Source of the DNA: Deroplatys truncata
Taxonomy: Eukaryota; Arthropoda; Insecta; Mantodea; Mantidae
Assembly: GCA_030765065.1 (NCBI GenBank)
Contig: CM060990.1
Coordinates: forward strand, 672,606,118 to 672,670,117
DNA: 64,000 bases
Reading direction: 5' to 3'
Under the pieces are notes generated by a model. That model was not told where the DNA came from. It saw nothing but the letters and a program-made list of their open reading frames with translations, and searched no databases. The translations under genes and the position numbers were made by a program. Position 1 is the stretch's first letter. Each line of letters starts with the position of its first letter. Shown in pieces: positions 10,734 through 21,489 of the stretch.

Positions 10734-12612
10734 TACTCGAACGCCGTCTCCAGAGCTGTATCGACCGACTCTACGCCTGGAGTAACGTTAACGGCTTTAA
10801 TTTCTCCGCCGAGAAATCCGTCTGCATCAACTTCTGGCGCCGGAAGGCTTTCCCTCCGCTCTCTCTCCATCTTGGGTCGGAGGTCCCTCCATTTGCAGAC
10901 GAAGTGAAATTTTTGGGGTTGGTCTTTGACCGGAAGCTGAGCTGGACTTCTCACGTTTCCTTTTTAAAAGCAAAGTGTGACCGTTCTCTTAATATTTTAC
11001 GTGTTTTAAGTGGCACATCCTGGGGAGCTGATCGGACCCTCCTTCTTCGCCTTTATCGCTCTTTGGTCCGATCCAAGCTTGATTACAGGTGTATTGTTTA
11101 TTCTTCGCCACGTCCATCAGTGTTATGTCGATTGAATGCCATTCACCATCGTGGCATAAGAGTCGCTACAGGGGCCTTTCTAACTAGCCCTGTACCCAGT
11201 CTGTACGCAGAAGCTGCAGAGCCTCCGCTGTCCTTCCGGCGTGAGATACTTTTGAGCAACTATGCTTGTCGACTCTCAAGCTTGCCTGACCACCCGTCTT
11301 TCGAGTTATTTTTCGAGGAGTCGCTTGATCGCCACTATTTGATTAGCTCCTCTGCATTGCTCCCTCCAGGGGTTCGATTTCGACAGTCCTTCGGCATTTA
11401 GACGTTACGCCAGCGCCGGCCCTTCCTCGGGGTGAAACGCGTTTTCCTCCTTGGTCGCGCGCTGAGGCCCACTGTCACCTTGGGTTAACGTCAATGCCGA
11501 AAAATGGGACCCCTGCTGCCGCACCTAGATCCGCTTTTTTAGAACTCCGGGCACAATTCGGGGACTGTCATTTTATATATACCGATGGGTCTAAGACTGG
11601 TGGCGGAGTAGGATGTGCCTTTGTTTTTGTAACACAGAGTTTTACTTTTCGTTTACCTGAACAATGTTCGATTTATACCGTCGAACTTTTTAGTATATAT
11701 CAATGTGTTTTATACATTCAGCGGCACGTCTTACGGCGCTGTGTGATTTGTTCGGACTCTCTGAGTGCCCTTCAGAGTATTCACGCGCTGTATAGTTACC
11801 ACCCGCTCGTACAACGCATTCATGAGTCTGCCGACGCCGCTGCCAAATCGGCCATTTTATCACCCAGATGTTTTACCTGTGTTGTTCCTTCCTCAGATTT
11901 TTATGTTATTTTACGTTACCGTATCCTCTCGCGCTGGCGCGATGAGTGGGCGGCTCTTAGGGGGAACAAGTTGCGGGAGGTTAAACCTCATCCGTTAGTC
12001 TGGGGTACCTCTTCTCGTTCTTCTCTTCGGGAAGAGGTACTTTTAGCTCGTTTATGAATCGGACATTGTCGTTTTAGTCATAGATACCTGCTCAGTGGTG
12101 ACCCCGCACCACTGTGTGAGCAGTGTGATGCGCCCTTAACGGTGCGTCACATTTTAACAGAGTGTCAAGTTTTCTCTCCGTTGCGCCTTCCTGTTGGTCT
12201 GCCTGTTGTCGTAGCCAAAGTTTTAGCAGACGACGCGCATGCTGTAGAATGTCTTTTACGTTTTATCACTGACATTGGTTTTAGACGTCGCATTTGATGC
12301 GCTGAGCGCCTTTTAGCTGTTTGCTTTTACATTATCTTTTAATGGGGGCACTCCTCCCCAGAGTACATCTGGCGCTCGTGGCCCTCGCATTCTACAGTTC
12401 TTGACACGTACTTTTATTCTCTAGTTGACCATGATTTTAGTGTGTGGATTTTAGTATTCCGTCTGTGTTTTTTTAGTGTTTTTGACCAAGCGGTTTGTAT
12501 GGGGTTTTTTACTTTTTAGGCTGTTCCTTTTATATTTTACACATCGTAAGGGCGCTAATAACCTTGGCAGTTGAGCGCCCTTAAGCCCCATCTCATCATC
12601 ATCATTTAATTA
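10734..12612 (+). mobile_element. 5'-truncated I-type LINE, same family, placed head to tail
   Basis: Homology to the upstream element begins with cctgtctactcgaacgcc, equivalent to position 8772 there, and runs to a CATCATCATCA tail at about 12600. The join lies within or next to the 3' tail of the first copy. 5' truncation is the usual product of incomplete target-primed reverse transcription. Confidence 0.85.
10735..12297 (+). pseudogene. LINE ORF2 fragment: RT C-terminus plus RNase H, broken
   Basis: It covers the end of the RT domain, the linker and RNase H. Frame is lost by a one-base deletion near 11390, giving a TAG at 11399-11401, then regained at 11494. A TGA at about 12055 replaces the CGA of the first copy (ARLRIGH block). 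An 81-base in-frame deletion at about 11827 removes 27 residues, including WIPGHVGISGN. The RNase H motifs IYTDGSKT, ICSDS and ESADAA remain. At 9140 of the other copy this copy has 7 more bases and stays open, which identifies the change there as a deletion in the first copy. Confidence 0.85.
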
Positions 12613-12734
12613 CATTGCTCTTATCGGTAGACTTTTTTTGTAACCTTTGCCTATAGGCAATGGTGTTAGCTTTTATTCTCTTGTCGGTGGATTTCTTGCA
12701 CCTTTGGGCTCTTAATCATTAGATTACACACACA

Positions 12735-12878
12735 TTCACACTCTCGTTCATACTTCCGAACCCTAGGGAATAGGCAATAATCTTGTCAAGAGAAAAATTC
12801 CCACCCCACAGCCTGGAAGAGAACCCGGGACCCCTCGCACACCAGGCAGGTACACTACCGACTGTACTACGGGGCCAG
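12735..12878 (-). mobile_element. tRNA-derived SINE
   Basis: On the minus strand it begins GGCCCCGTAGTACAGTCGG, an A-box-like tRNA start, followed about 45 bases on by a degraded B box (GGTTCTCTTCC) and the tail string GGAATTTTTCTC. The paralogue at 23188-23333 has a better B box, GGTTCGGTTCC. Pol III boxes at tRNA spacing followed by unrelated tail are the hallmark of SINEs. Confidence 0.75.
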
Positions 12879-12984
12879 CCATTTATATGATTATGAACGG
12901 CATAAAAAGCGAAAAGTAGGATAAATTCCAAACTTCCTATATAGATCCATGCTATTTGATGGACTTTTTTCAAAGATTTTCATG

Positions 12985-13483
12985 AACTTTCCAACGAAAC
13001 AGTGATTTATATTGAAGTATTTTGTTTAGTACTTATTTTTCAAAAATGGATATGAAAATTTCGAAAAAATACCACAAGAACAGTTAACGTTACGTCTTCA
13101 TTGTGAGTGGTGGTCTCCCAGAGGGAGAGAAGGAAAACCTTCACAGTTAGGGCTATTGCAGAAATGCTTACTGCACCACCTTATGGTATTAAATGATCAA
13201 TGCTATTTTTCTTGCTTCACCCGTTGCTAACATTAAAAGTCATGTGCCAGAAATTCAGAAGAATTATCTACATGTATTTACAAAGTACTTCCAGACGCAA
13301 AGCTGAAAAACGCTCACAAAAATACTTAAATGTCGAGGAAGGTATATATTTTGGACACATGTTTAGTGTGTCTGATGCATTCAACGATTCAAATAAAGTA
13401 TATATCAACATGTGAAGTGAAATAACATTGAGGTGAAATTATTGCAACTTATAGCTACTTAAGCATCAAGTGTGGTAACAATA
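12985..13483. other. Sequence present in block A only, nothing recognised
   Basis: Relative to 23425-23432 this is an insertion here or a deletion there. I saw no terminal inverted repeat or coding domain in it. Confidence 0.5.
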
Positions 13484-13971
13484 AACAAGCAGAGAAATAA
13501 AGAAACATTGTTTTACAATTCTGAATATCATTTCAGTATGATCACCTCAATTTTCCAATATGTATACTGCCTTAAATCCACAAGAGAAATAAAAATTGAC
13601 ACTTCGAGTTGCTTCGTCTCTAACAAACAACTGAAGAATGAGTTAGCCTGCAAATGCGATAACGCAGCGCTATTTCTATAACATCATTATGTAATTAGCG
13701 CTAGATATTCCCAAGTTGTATTTGACGTAAAATTTTCACTACTTACTGCGCGTTTATTAAAACAAATAATTAATTTGCACTCATGTTTCTCATGCATTTC
13801 AGACATTTGTTAATGCTTTTGCTACGTAATATTGTTCAGAAACCACATACAAGGAGTATTAGTATAAATACGATGGATCAAGCGACATATTAAAACGACA
13901 GTACTGGCCACGTAGTCACATTTTTGGTGGGTGTGGGCTCTTAAGTATTAAAAGCAATAGTAAAACGCAAC

Positions 13972-14165
13972 GTTAAAGGTTGACCATCTAATTCTAATTA
14001 TGCTTCATTAGGTGGCTTACGGGCTGTTGCACAAAGAGTTTCTTATGAGGTAAGATTGGCATTAATTTTGTTATCCTTTATTTTTTTAATTAGAAGTTAT
14101 TCATTATTAGACTTTTTATTATCAAATTTGAATTTGATTTTTGTTTTTATTTAGTTTTTTCATTG
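13972..14165 (+). pseudogene. ND1: ND1 fragment (numt)
   Basis: It reads [16 protein letters not shown] followed by [13 protein letters not shown], the conserved core of NADH dehydrogenase subunit 1. It then breaks into ND4 at about 14165-14200. The same segment begins the ND1 piece at 23930. Confidence 0.85.
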
Positions 14166-14179
14166 ATTTATAAAAATGA

Positions 14180-14955
14180 ATTTATAAATTTTTGTTTTCT
14201 GAATAATTTTGGCATTTTTAGTTAAATAACTATATATTTAGTGAATTTATGATTACGTAGGGCACATGTGGAAGCTCCAGTTTCAGAATCTATAATTTTA
14301 GCTGGAGTTTTATTAAAACTAGTTGGTTATGCTTTATTACGGGTGTTCTAATATTTAATGGAAATTGAGATATTAATTAATGTATTTTGATTATTTTTTA
14401 TTAATTGGAGGGGCTTTGGTAGTTTAATATGTTTACGTCAAGTAGACATAAAAGCATTAATTGCTTATTCATCTGTAGCTCATATAGGATTAATTGTTGG
14501 AGGTCTAATAATATTAAATATGCGAGGATTCTATATAACCTTTGTTTTAATAATTGCTCATGGTTTATGTTCATCTGCATTGTTTTGTTTAGCTAATATT
14601 AGTTATGAACGTTTAGGAAGACAAAGATTACTGTTTGGTAAAGGTTTATTAAATTTAATAACATTATGATGATTTTTACCTTCGTAGTTTAATATAGCAG
14701 CTCCTCCCTCTTTAAATTTATTAGGAGAGATTGGTTTATTAATAGTATAATGGGTTGAATATAAATAGTAATATTATTTGTTATATTCATTTATACCTTA
14801 TATTTATATTCATATAGTAAACATTGAATTATTATTCTGGAGTTTATAGTAAAATAAGTGGATAATGTCGTGAATACTTATTATTAATATTACACTCATT
14901 AGCTTTAAATTTATTAATTTTAAAAAGGGATTATCTATTAATTTGATTTTAAATG
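14180..14955 (+). pseudogene. ND4: ND4 fragment, first copy (numt)
   Basis: Readable blocks include [46 protein letters not shown] and the NMAAPPSLNLLGEIG block. It contains frameshifts and a stop near 14690. It is followed by trnH and ND5, as in real insect mtDNA. A second ND4 copy lies at 20940-21485. Confidence 0.92.
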
Positions 14956-14960
14956 TTATT

Positions 14961-15026
14961 ACTTGAATAGTTTATAATAAACCCTTGATTTGTGGTAAAA
15001 TAGATAATAATAAATTATCTTAGGTT
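14961..15026 (+). pseudogene. trnH: trnH relic (numt)
   Basis: A tRNA-like stretch with GTG in the anticodon position (ttgtggta), between ND4 and ND5, where trnH sits in insects. Confidence 0.6.
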
Positions 15027-16760
15027 ATGATTTATTTATCATTATGTTTTATTGGATTTTGAGTTAATATTGTTTTCTTTGTTAAGATTTATATTTGGTA
15101 TATATTGTATTATAAATAATTTAATTTATTTTGTTGAATGAGAAATTATTAGATTAAATATTTCTTCAACTGTTATAACACTATTGTTGGATTGAATAAT
15201 TTTGTTATTTATAAGTTTTGTTATATTAATTCCATCTTTAGTAATTTTATATAGTGGAAATCATATAATAAGAGATATTTCATTAAATCCATTTATTGTT
15301 TTAGTTTTAACATTTGTATTATCAATAATGTTTTTAATTACTAGTCGAAATTTAATTAGAATATTACTGGGTTAAGATGGATTAGGTTTAATTTCTTATT
15401 CTCTTGTTATTTATTATCAAAATGTGAAATCCCATAATGCTGGAATATTAACTGCTTTATCTCATCGTGTTGGTGATGTTGCTTTATTAATAGCGATTGC
15501 ATGACTGTTAAACTTTGGAATCTAAAATTATATTTTTATTTGGATTGTTTAATAAATAGATATGAATTGTATTTAATTTAGTTTTAGTTATTTTAGCAGG
15601 GATAACAAAACGTGCACAAATTCCTTTTTTAGGGTGATCTGCTCCTACTCCTGTTTCAGCTTAATTCATTAATATTTATTAATTCGATTTAGTAAACCTT
15701 TTTCGAATTGATTGTTAAATTTTTTATTAGTAATCTCTGTTTTTACAATATTTATTAAAGGATTAGGTGTAAATTTTGAATACGATTTAAAGAAATTATT
15801 GCTTTAAAAACTTTGAGACAGTTTAGATTAATTATAAGAATTTTAGGTTAGGATTTGCTGATTTTGCATTTTTTCATTTATTAACTCCTGCGTTGTTTAA
15901 CGCACTACTATTCATATGTGCAGGAAAAGTAATTCATAATGTAAAGGAATGTTAGCATATTCGTTTTATAGGAAATGATCAATTTTTATACCTTTTACTT
16001 CATTTTGTTTTATAGTATCAAATTTTGCTTTATACGGAATACCTTTTTTAGCTAAATATTTTTCAAAAGATATAATTTTAGAAGCATTTCCTTTAACCGA
16101 TTTAAATATGTTTATATTTTTTTATATTTTTTATCCACTGGTTTCACAGTATGTTATTCCTTTCGTCTTTTTTATTGAGTTTTGTGAGGGGATTTTAATT
16201 TGGTACTTATAGGTATTTGAAGAGAAGGAAAGCATTTAATAGAAGAAAATTGAATAATAATTTATGGAATATTAGGTTTAATAATTTTTGCTGTAGTTGG
16301 TGGAGGATTATTAAATTGAATATCTTTTTAACCTCTTATTTTCATTATTTATAATTATATATGAAAATAATACCTCTATTAGTGAGATTTATTGGTTAAT
16401 GATTAGGAAGAATTGTATTTGAACATAAATTGAATTATTATTTAAAATTATATATATTCATAATAAATATAAATATAATGAAATAATTATTTTTCGGTGC
16501 AATATCATATATACCTTTAATTTTTACTAAATGCGTAAGAGAACGAACTTTGAAAATTGGTTTTAACTTGGTTAAATATATTCATTTAGGTTGAAGCGAA
16601 TAATTTGGAGCACAAAACGTATACTATATTTTAATGAAGTTAAGTGGTTTAAATCAATGATTTCAACATAAAGACTTAAAATATTATTTAGCAGTTTTTT
16701 ATTACTTTAATTATGATTATATCCTTTGTTATTTATTAAAACATATTATACCGGTTATAA
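15027..16760 (+). pseudogene. ND5: ND5 (numt), nearly whole but decayed
   Basis: The N-terminal part reads to the block GLGLISYSLVIYYQNVKS and the ALLMAIAWLLNFGI region (about 15380-15520). The C-terminal part ends with a readable KLNYYLKLYMF and a LSGLNQWFQHKDLK block near 16660. Stops and frameshifts occur throughout. Its position after trnH fits the ancestral order. Confidence 0.9.
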
Positions 16761-16820
16761 AATTGAAGCTGTTATTGAGTTAATTTACTACCTTTGAATA
16801 TATATATATATATATATAAA

Positions 16821-16882
16821 CTTGAAATTTATGAATTTTCTGCAATGAAAATGTAATGTGTTGTTTTAAATTATATAAATTA
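16821..16882 (-). pseudogene. trnE: trnE relic (numt)
   Basis: On the minus strand it contains cattttcattgcag, the trnE anticodon loop (TTC), with an AT-rich acceptor. It is first in the E-S1-N-R-A series. Confidence 0.65.
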
Positions 16883-16888
16883 AAATAA

Positions 16889-16950
16889 AGATGTAAATGT
16901 ATTTAAACCACTTGAATAACAAGTTAGCAACTTTTATTCGATCAACACAT
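16889..16950 (-). pseudogene. trnS1: trnS1 relic (numt)
   Basis: The minus strand reads gatgtgttgatcgaataaaa and then gttgctaac at the anticodon loop (GCT). It lacks a D arm, as is usual for this tRNA. Confidence 0.65.
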
Positions 16951-16951
16951 C

Positions 16952-17019
16952 TTCTTAATTGGTATACAATACAATTTTATCAATAACAGTGATATACCTC
17001 TAATTTGGTTTCAATTAAT
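16952..17019 (-). pseudogene. trnN: trnN relic (numt)
   Basis: The minus strand reads ttaattgaaaccaaattaga, then cactgttattga with GTT in the anticodon position, and closes with ccaattaaga. Confidence 0.7.
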
Positions 17020-17021
17020 AT

Positions 17022-17095
17022 AAAAAATAAGAATATAATTATATCTTATTATCATGTCGAAACTGACTACAATTGATTTCCTTCTTACTTATTTT
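17022..17095 (-). pseudogene. trnR: trnR relic (numt)
   Basis: The anticodon loop gtttcgacat (TCG) is readable on the minus strand, in the expected place between trnN and trnA. Confidence 0.65.
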
Positions 17096-17160
17096 AAGGA
17101 AAATTGATAATTCGATACTTTTTGAGTGCAAATCAAATGTTATGATTAACTATAACCCTA
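17096..17160 (-). pseudogene. trnA: trnA relic (numt)
   Basis: The minus strand begins agggttatagttaatcataa and has tttgcactc at the anticodon loop (TGC, plus-strand 17128-17130). It follows ND3 directly. Confidence 0.75.
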
Positions 17161-17161
17161 G

Positions 17162-17490
17162 TAATAATTTAAGATGCTCATTCAAGGGATCTTTATTTCA
17201 TTCATGGAATAAACCGGATGTTAAAATTAGTGGAAATAAAATTCTTGTAATAATTCAAGTTAATATATTTGATTTAAAACGAATAACAGTTACTGGTAAA
17301 ATTAAGGCGATTTCTACGTCAAAAAATAAAAAATAATGGCAATTAAGAAGAATTGTAAGGTAAATAGCACTCGTGAAGATCTAATTGAATCAAATCCACA
17401 TTCAAAGGGTGAGTTTTTTCTCGGTCTTCAACATTTTTGGATACTAAATTATTTAATGATATAAGAATAAAAGAGATTGTTATGATAATG
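17162..17490 (-). pseudogene. ND3: ND3 (numt), broken
   Basis: The conserved C-terminal half reads DVEIALILP and LFHEWNKDPLNE. The N-terminal half is split over several frames. Its place between trnG and trnA is ancestral. Confidence 0.88.
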
Positions 17491-17498
17491 ACTTAAAA

Positions 17499-17571
17499 TT
17501 TGAATTATTTATTCTAATTAATTGTAGACTTTTAATTGGAAATCAAATGCACTTTTTATACTAAACAAAAT
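17499..17571 (-). pseudogene. trnG: trnG relic (numt)
   Basis: The minus strand contains catttgatttccaattaa with TCC in the anticodon position, between COX3 and ND3. Confidence 0.65.
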
Positions 17572-17573
17572 TA

Positions 17574-18335
17574 TCTTCCTCATCAATAAATGGAAATATA
17601 TAAAACTAATAACACCGCATTTACAAAATGCCAATATCAAGCAGCTGCTTCAAAGCCAAAATGATGATTGGACGTGATATGTATAAAAATTATTCGAAAT
17701 AAGCATGTAATTAGATATGTAGTACAAATAATTACATGAAAGCAGTGAAATCCGGTTGCCACAACAAATATTAATCCGAAAACTGAATCTGCGATAGTGA
17801 ATGAGGCTTCATAACACTCATATAGTTGTAGAATGGTAAAATAAATACCTAAAATGATAGAGAAAATTAGTCCTTGAGCAGCTTGGTCATAATTATTTTA
17901 TAATAATCCATGATGACTTCATGTAATAATAATTCCTGAAGGTGGTATTAAGAAGTGGGATTTGAAGAGCATTAAAAGGGAGAATTCCAATGGGTGGTCC
18001 AAAGGATCCAAGTTCAGTAGTGGGTGCAAGTCTTCTATGACAAAAATTCCCAAAAAAAATCATAATAAAATAACTTCTGAAACAAAAAGTAAGATTATTT
18101 CTCATCGTAATTCTATTATTACTTTTTGTATGATATCCTTGATAAGTACTTTCTCGTACTACATCTCCTCATCATTGAATTGTAACTAAAATTAATATTA
18201 GAATTCCTATAAATATTAATTGTTTATTAAATTCATATGTAAACTTAATGAATCCTAATATTGCAATTATAATTCTAAAAGCTGCTTTGATAGGTCAGGG
18301 ACTATGTGTGACTAAATGATAAGGGTATAAAGATG
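17574..18335 (-). pseudogene. COX3: COX3 (numt), full span with frameshifts
   Basis: Readable blocks in order are YPYHLVTHSPWPIKAA (N-terminus), [50 protein letters not shown] and [15 protein letters not shown] (C-terminus). Frameshifts lie in the middle (about 17890-17960). Directly upstream sits trnD: ATP8 and ATP6, which should lie between, are missing. Confidence 0.93.
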
Positions 18336-18337
18336 TA

Positions 18338-18402
18338 TTAATTTTTAATAATTTTAGTTTAAGATACTAATGTTATGATTTAACTCACTCCGTAAATATT
18401 AA
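18338..18402 (-). pseudogene. trnD: trnD relic (numt)
   Basis: The minus strand reads aaatcataacattagtatct and then taaactaaaattatt. The expected GTC anticodon is damaged. It abuts COX3 because ATP8/ATP6 are lost. Confidence 0.6.
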
Positions 18403-18408
18403 TTTTAT

Positions 18409-18479
18409 CATTAGAGGTAATTACTATATTACTATAAATTGGTTTAACAGACCATTACTTGCTTTTCAGTCATCTAATA
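18409..18479 (-). pseudogene. trnK: trnK relic (numt)
   Basis: The minus strand begins attagatgactgaaaagcaa, the characteristic insect trnK start; the anticodon loop reads gtctgttaaac where CTT is expected. Confidence 0.75.
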
Positions 18480-18480
18480 T

Positions 18481-18567
18481 TTCAGATAAATTAGAGATTC
18501 AATTGAGGAAATTATTAGTTAAGGTGCTTTCAATTATAATAGGTATAAATGTATGATTTGCACCACA
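18481..18567 (-). pseudogene. COX2: COX2 C-terminal tail (numt)
   Basis: Only CGANHTFMPIMIES and about ten further residues remain. Upstream it joins directly to the middle of COX1. Confidence 0.88.
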
Positions 18568-19246
18568 AGTGCTGATATAAAATTGGATCTCCTCCTCCTG
18601 CAGGATCAGAGAAGGATGTATTATTTAGGTTTCAATCAGTTAGAAGTATAGTAATTCCTCCTGCAAGAACAGGTAAAGATAATAATAAAAGAACAGCAGT
18701 AATTCCTACTGATCAAACAAATAAGGGTACCTGTGTTTGATTTATGTAAATTGATTTTATGTTAATTATAGTTGTAATAAAATTAGCAGCTCCTATAGTA
18801 CTAGATATTCCAGCTAAACAAAAAAAAATTGTGAAGACAACTGCAGGTCCTGCATGATCAATTCTACCTGAAAGAGGAGGGTAAACTGTTTATCCTGTTC
18901 CAACACCGCTTTCTACAGTTCTTCTAATAATAAGAAATAGAATGGAAGGAGGTAATAATCAGAATCTTATACTAGTTATTCGAGGAAAAGCTATATCTGG
19001 GGCTCCAAGCATCAATTGCCAAATCCATCAATTATAATAGGTATAACTATAAAAAGTATTAATAGAAGCGTGAGCAGTAAGAATAACATTACAAATTTGA
19101 CCATCCCCAATTAAAGATCCAGGTTGACCCAATTCATTTGGAACTAAAATTCTTAAAGATGTTCCTAGCATACCTGCTCATGCACCAAAAATAAAATATA
19201 ATGTTCCAATATCTTTACGATTTGTTGAGAATAGTCATGATAGCAA
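18566..19246 (-). pseudogene. COX1: COX1 5' half (numt)
   Basis: It reads from SWLFSTNRKDIGTLYFIFG through VMIGDGQ-like, APDMAFPRM and the [14 protein letters not shown] block to [10 protein letters not shown], about 230 residues, where it is cut. The following HLFWFFGHPEV region and the rest of the gene are absent. One extra A-run and a few substitutions break the frame. Confidence 0.93.
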
Positions 19247-19249
19247 TAT

Positions 19250-19316
19250 AGGAAGTAAAATGACTGAGATAGGTGATAAATTGTAAATTTGTTAAGCGAA
19301 CTTAAATTTCTTTTGT
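19250..19316 (+). pseudogene. trnY: trnY relic (numt)
   Basis: Plus-strand tRNA-like sequence with GTA in the anticodon loop (attgtaaatt), next to the COX1 start as in the W-C-Y cluster. Confidence 0.65.
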
Positions 19317-19317
19317 G

Positions 19318-19385
19318 CCAAGAAAGGTTTTATATTCATTTCATGATATTAAAATGCAATTCTAATGGTGTAGTTAATACTAACA
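19318..19385 (+). pseudogene. trnC: trnC relic (numt)
   Basis: GCA at the anticodon position (aatgcaatt), followed by an aatggtgtag T-arm-like stretch; lies between trnY and trnW. Confidence 0.55.
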
Positions 19386-19387
19386 CG

Positions 19388-19448
19388 TAAAGAGAGTTCT
19401 TTATTTATAACGTTGAAGGACATTAGTTTATTTAACTTAAAATCTTAA
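19388..19448 (-). pseudogene. trnW: trnW relic (numt)
   Basis: The minus strand reads ttaagttaaataaactaatg and then ccttcaacg with TCA at the anticodon, next to ND2. Confidence 0.65.
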
Positions 19449-19449
19449 T

Positions 19450-20290
19450 AGATGATTAAGATTAAAGTGCAGATTTATATTCCAAAAATGAAAAAATAAG
19501 CTATTTTTGCAAAATTGGATTTTGGGTAAATTTAGATAATTCAAATAATTACAGAATTTGTAAGTGTTAATGGTGTGTATATGATACGCATATAGTAGTA
19601 TAAAGTTAATAAGGCGGATACAATTAGAATTATTGACGTAAGGATTATAACATTTTGAATTATGAATTGAATTGAAATTCATTTTTTGAAAAACCCTAAA
19701 AAGGAAGTAAACCTCCTAATGACAATAAAGATGTTAATAAAGTGAATTTTACATTTTTTTATTTAATGGGTTAAAGGTTTGAGAAATATAGGATAAGTTA
19801 GTTATAGCTGTTATTAAAATGGTGCTGGCAATATTAATAGTGTAAATGGTAAAGCATAATAATCATAAGTTTGAACCCATAGTTATAGTTGTTAATATTC
19901 ATCCAATATGATTACTTGATGAGAATGCTAACATTTTTCGTAAAGAAATTTGATTAAAACCACCGATAGGACCAATAAGTGTGGATAATATAATTTTGAT
20001 TTTAATAAAGTAGTTATAAATAATTATATAGGAAATAAGAATCAATGGTGCAATTTTTTAAATTGATAGAATAATAAAACTATTTATTCAAGACAACCGC
20101 TCCATTACAGAATGTAATTATCAATAAAAAGGTGCAGATGTAATTTTTATTAAAAGTGGGATGGCAATTAAAATATTTCAAATTGTGGTTCTGTTAGATA
20201 AAATATTTCAAAAATGTTAATTTTTAAAATGATTAAAAATAGAAGGGTTTATGACGAAATGCGTTGAATAAGAAAATATTTAAATTAATT
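19450..20290 (-). pseudogene. ND2: ND2 (numt), broken
   Basis: The C-terminal landmark SLGGLPPFLGFFKKW is clear at about 19685-19730; the N-terminal part (KITSAPFLLMITF) is near 20130. Several frameshifts and stops lie between. At its N-terminal side it runs into CYTB without tRNAs, control region, rRNAs or ND1. Confidence 0.88.
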
Positions 20291-20299
20291 ATCAGGTTA

Positions 20300-20940
20300 G
20301 GGTTCTTTTAAAGACAAATAAGATAGGAATATAAATTAAATGGTAAATTCAAAAATATATTTAAATATAAAGTAGCTGTGAAAAGGGATTTTATCAATAT
20401 TAGTATTTGTTGCTAAGGGAATGTTTGATACTGTTTGATGAAGAAATAACAAATGAATTATAATACAGGCTGTTATAGTAAATGGAAGTACAAAGTGAAA
20501 TGTGAAAAATCGATTTAAAGTTGAATTATCTGCAGTAAAACTTCCTCATACTCACTGTACTAATTCAATTCCTAAGTAAGGAATAGCGGATAATAAATTA
20601 GTATTTTCTGTAGCACCTCAAATGATATTTGTCCTCATGTTAGAACATAAACTATAAAAGCTGTAACTATTACTAAACATAAAATTATAACTACAATTAT
20701 TTATGTACAATAACATTTATATGAACCATAATGTAATCTCGTTCAATATGAAGGTAAATACAGATAAAAAAATATAAAAGCACCATCGGCATTTAAAGTT
20801 TGTAAAAGTCATCCATAATTTACGTCTCGACAAATGTGTACTACACTAAAGAAGGCTAAATTAAAATGGGCTGAATAATGTATAGCTAAAAATAGTCCTG
20901 TTATGATTTGGATGATTAATTATAATTTTTGATTGGAGAT
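20300..20940 (-). pseudogene. CYTB: CYTB fragment (numt), broken
   Basis: Blocks near the N-terminus: [40 protein letters not shown], and further on LTWGQMSFE and a frame-shifted AIPYLGIELVQW region. The C-terminal third is missing. It joins ND2 on one side and ND4 on the other, neither a natural neighbour. Confidence 0.9.
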
Positions 20941-21485
20941 ATCAACCCGAACGTTTGCAAGTTGGAATTTATTTATTATTTTGTACCTTATTTGCTTCAC
21001 TACTATTATTAAGAATAATACATCTTTATAATAATTTAAAATATTTAGTTTTTTCATTGAATTATATGAATGATTTTATAACTTTCTGTTTATACCTTAG
21101 AATAATTTTGGCATTTCAGTTAAAATACCTATATACTTAGTGCATTTATGATTACCTTGGGTACGTGTGGAAGCTCCAGTTTCAGGCTCTATAATTTTAG
21201 CTGGGGTTTTATTACAACTGGCTGGTTATGGTTTATTACTGGTTTTTGAATATTTAATGGAAATTGGGATATTAATTAATTTATTTTGATTATCTATTAG
21301 ATTAGTTGAAGGGTTTTTAGTTAGTTTAGTATGTTTAAGTCATGTAGGTAGATATAACCGAATTAATTGCTTATTCATCTGTAGCTCATAGAGGATTAAT
21401 TGTTGGAGGTTTATTAACATTAAATATCTGAGGATTCTATATAATTTTTCTTTTAATACTTGCTCATGATTTATGTTCAATACGT
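20940..21485 (+). pseudogene. ND4: ND4 fragment, second copy (numt)
   Basis: It begins NPERLQVGIYLLF and runs through [19 protein letters not shown] to SVAHSGLIVGGLLTLNM and ends at about 21485. It overlaps the first ND4 copy over about 370 bases but carries different mutations, so the two have aged separately. Confidence 0.9.
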
Positions 21486-21489
21486 TTTT

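Larger units (their letters stand above)
12690..14165. repeat. Numt-flank duplication, block A
   Basis: It matches 23157-24110 in the same orientation: first the SINE-containing part (12690-12980), then, after about 500 bases unique to this block (about 12985-13483), a second part (13484-14165) that runs into mitochondrial ND1. The shared ND1 junction means host flank and numt edge were copied together. Confidence 0.8.
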
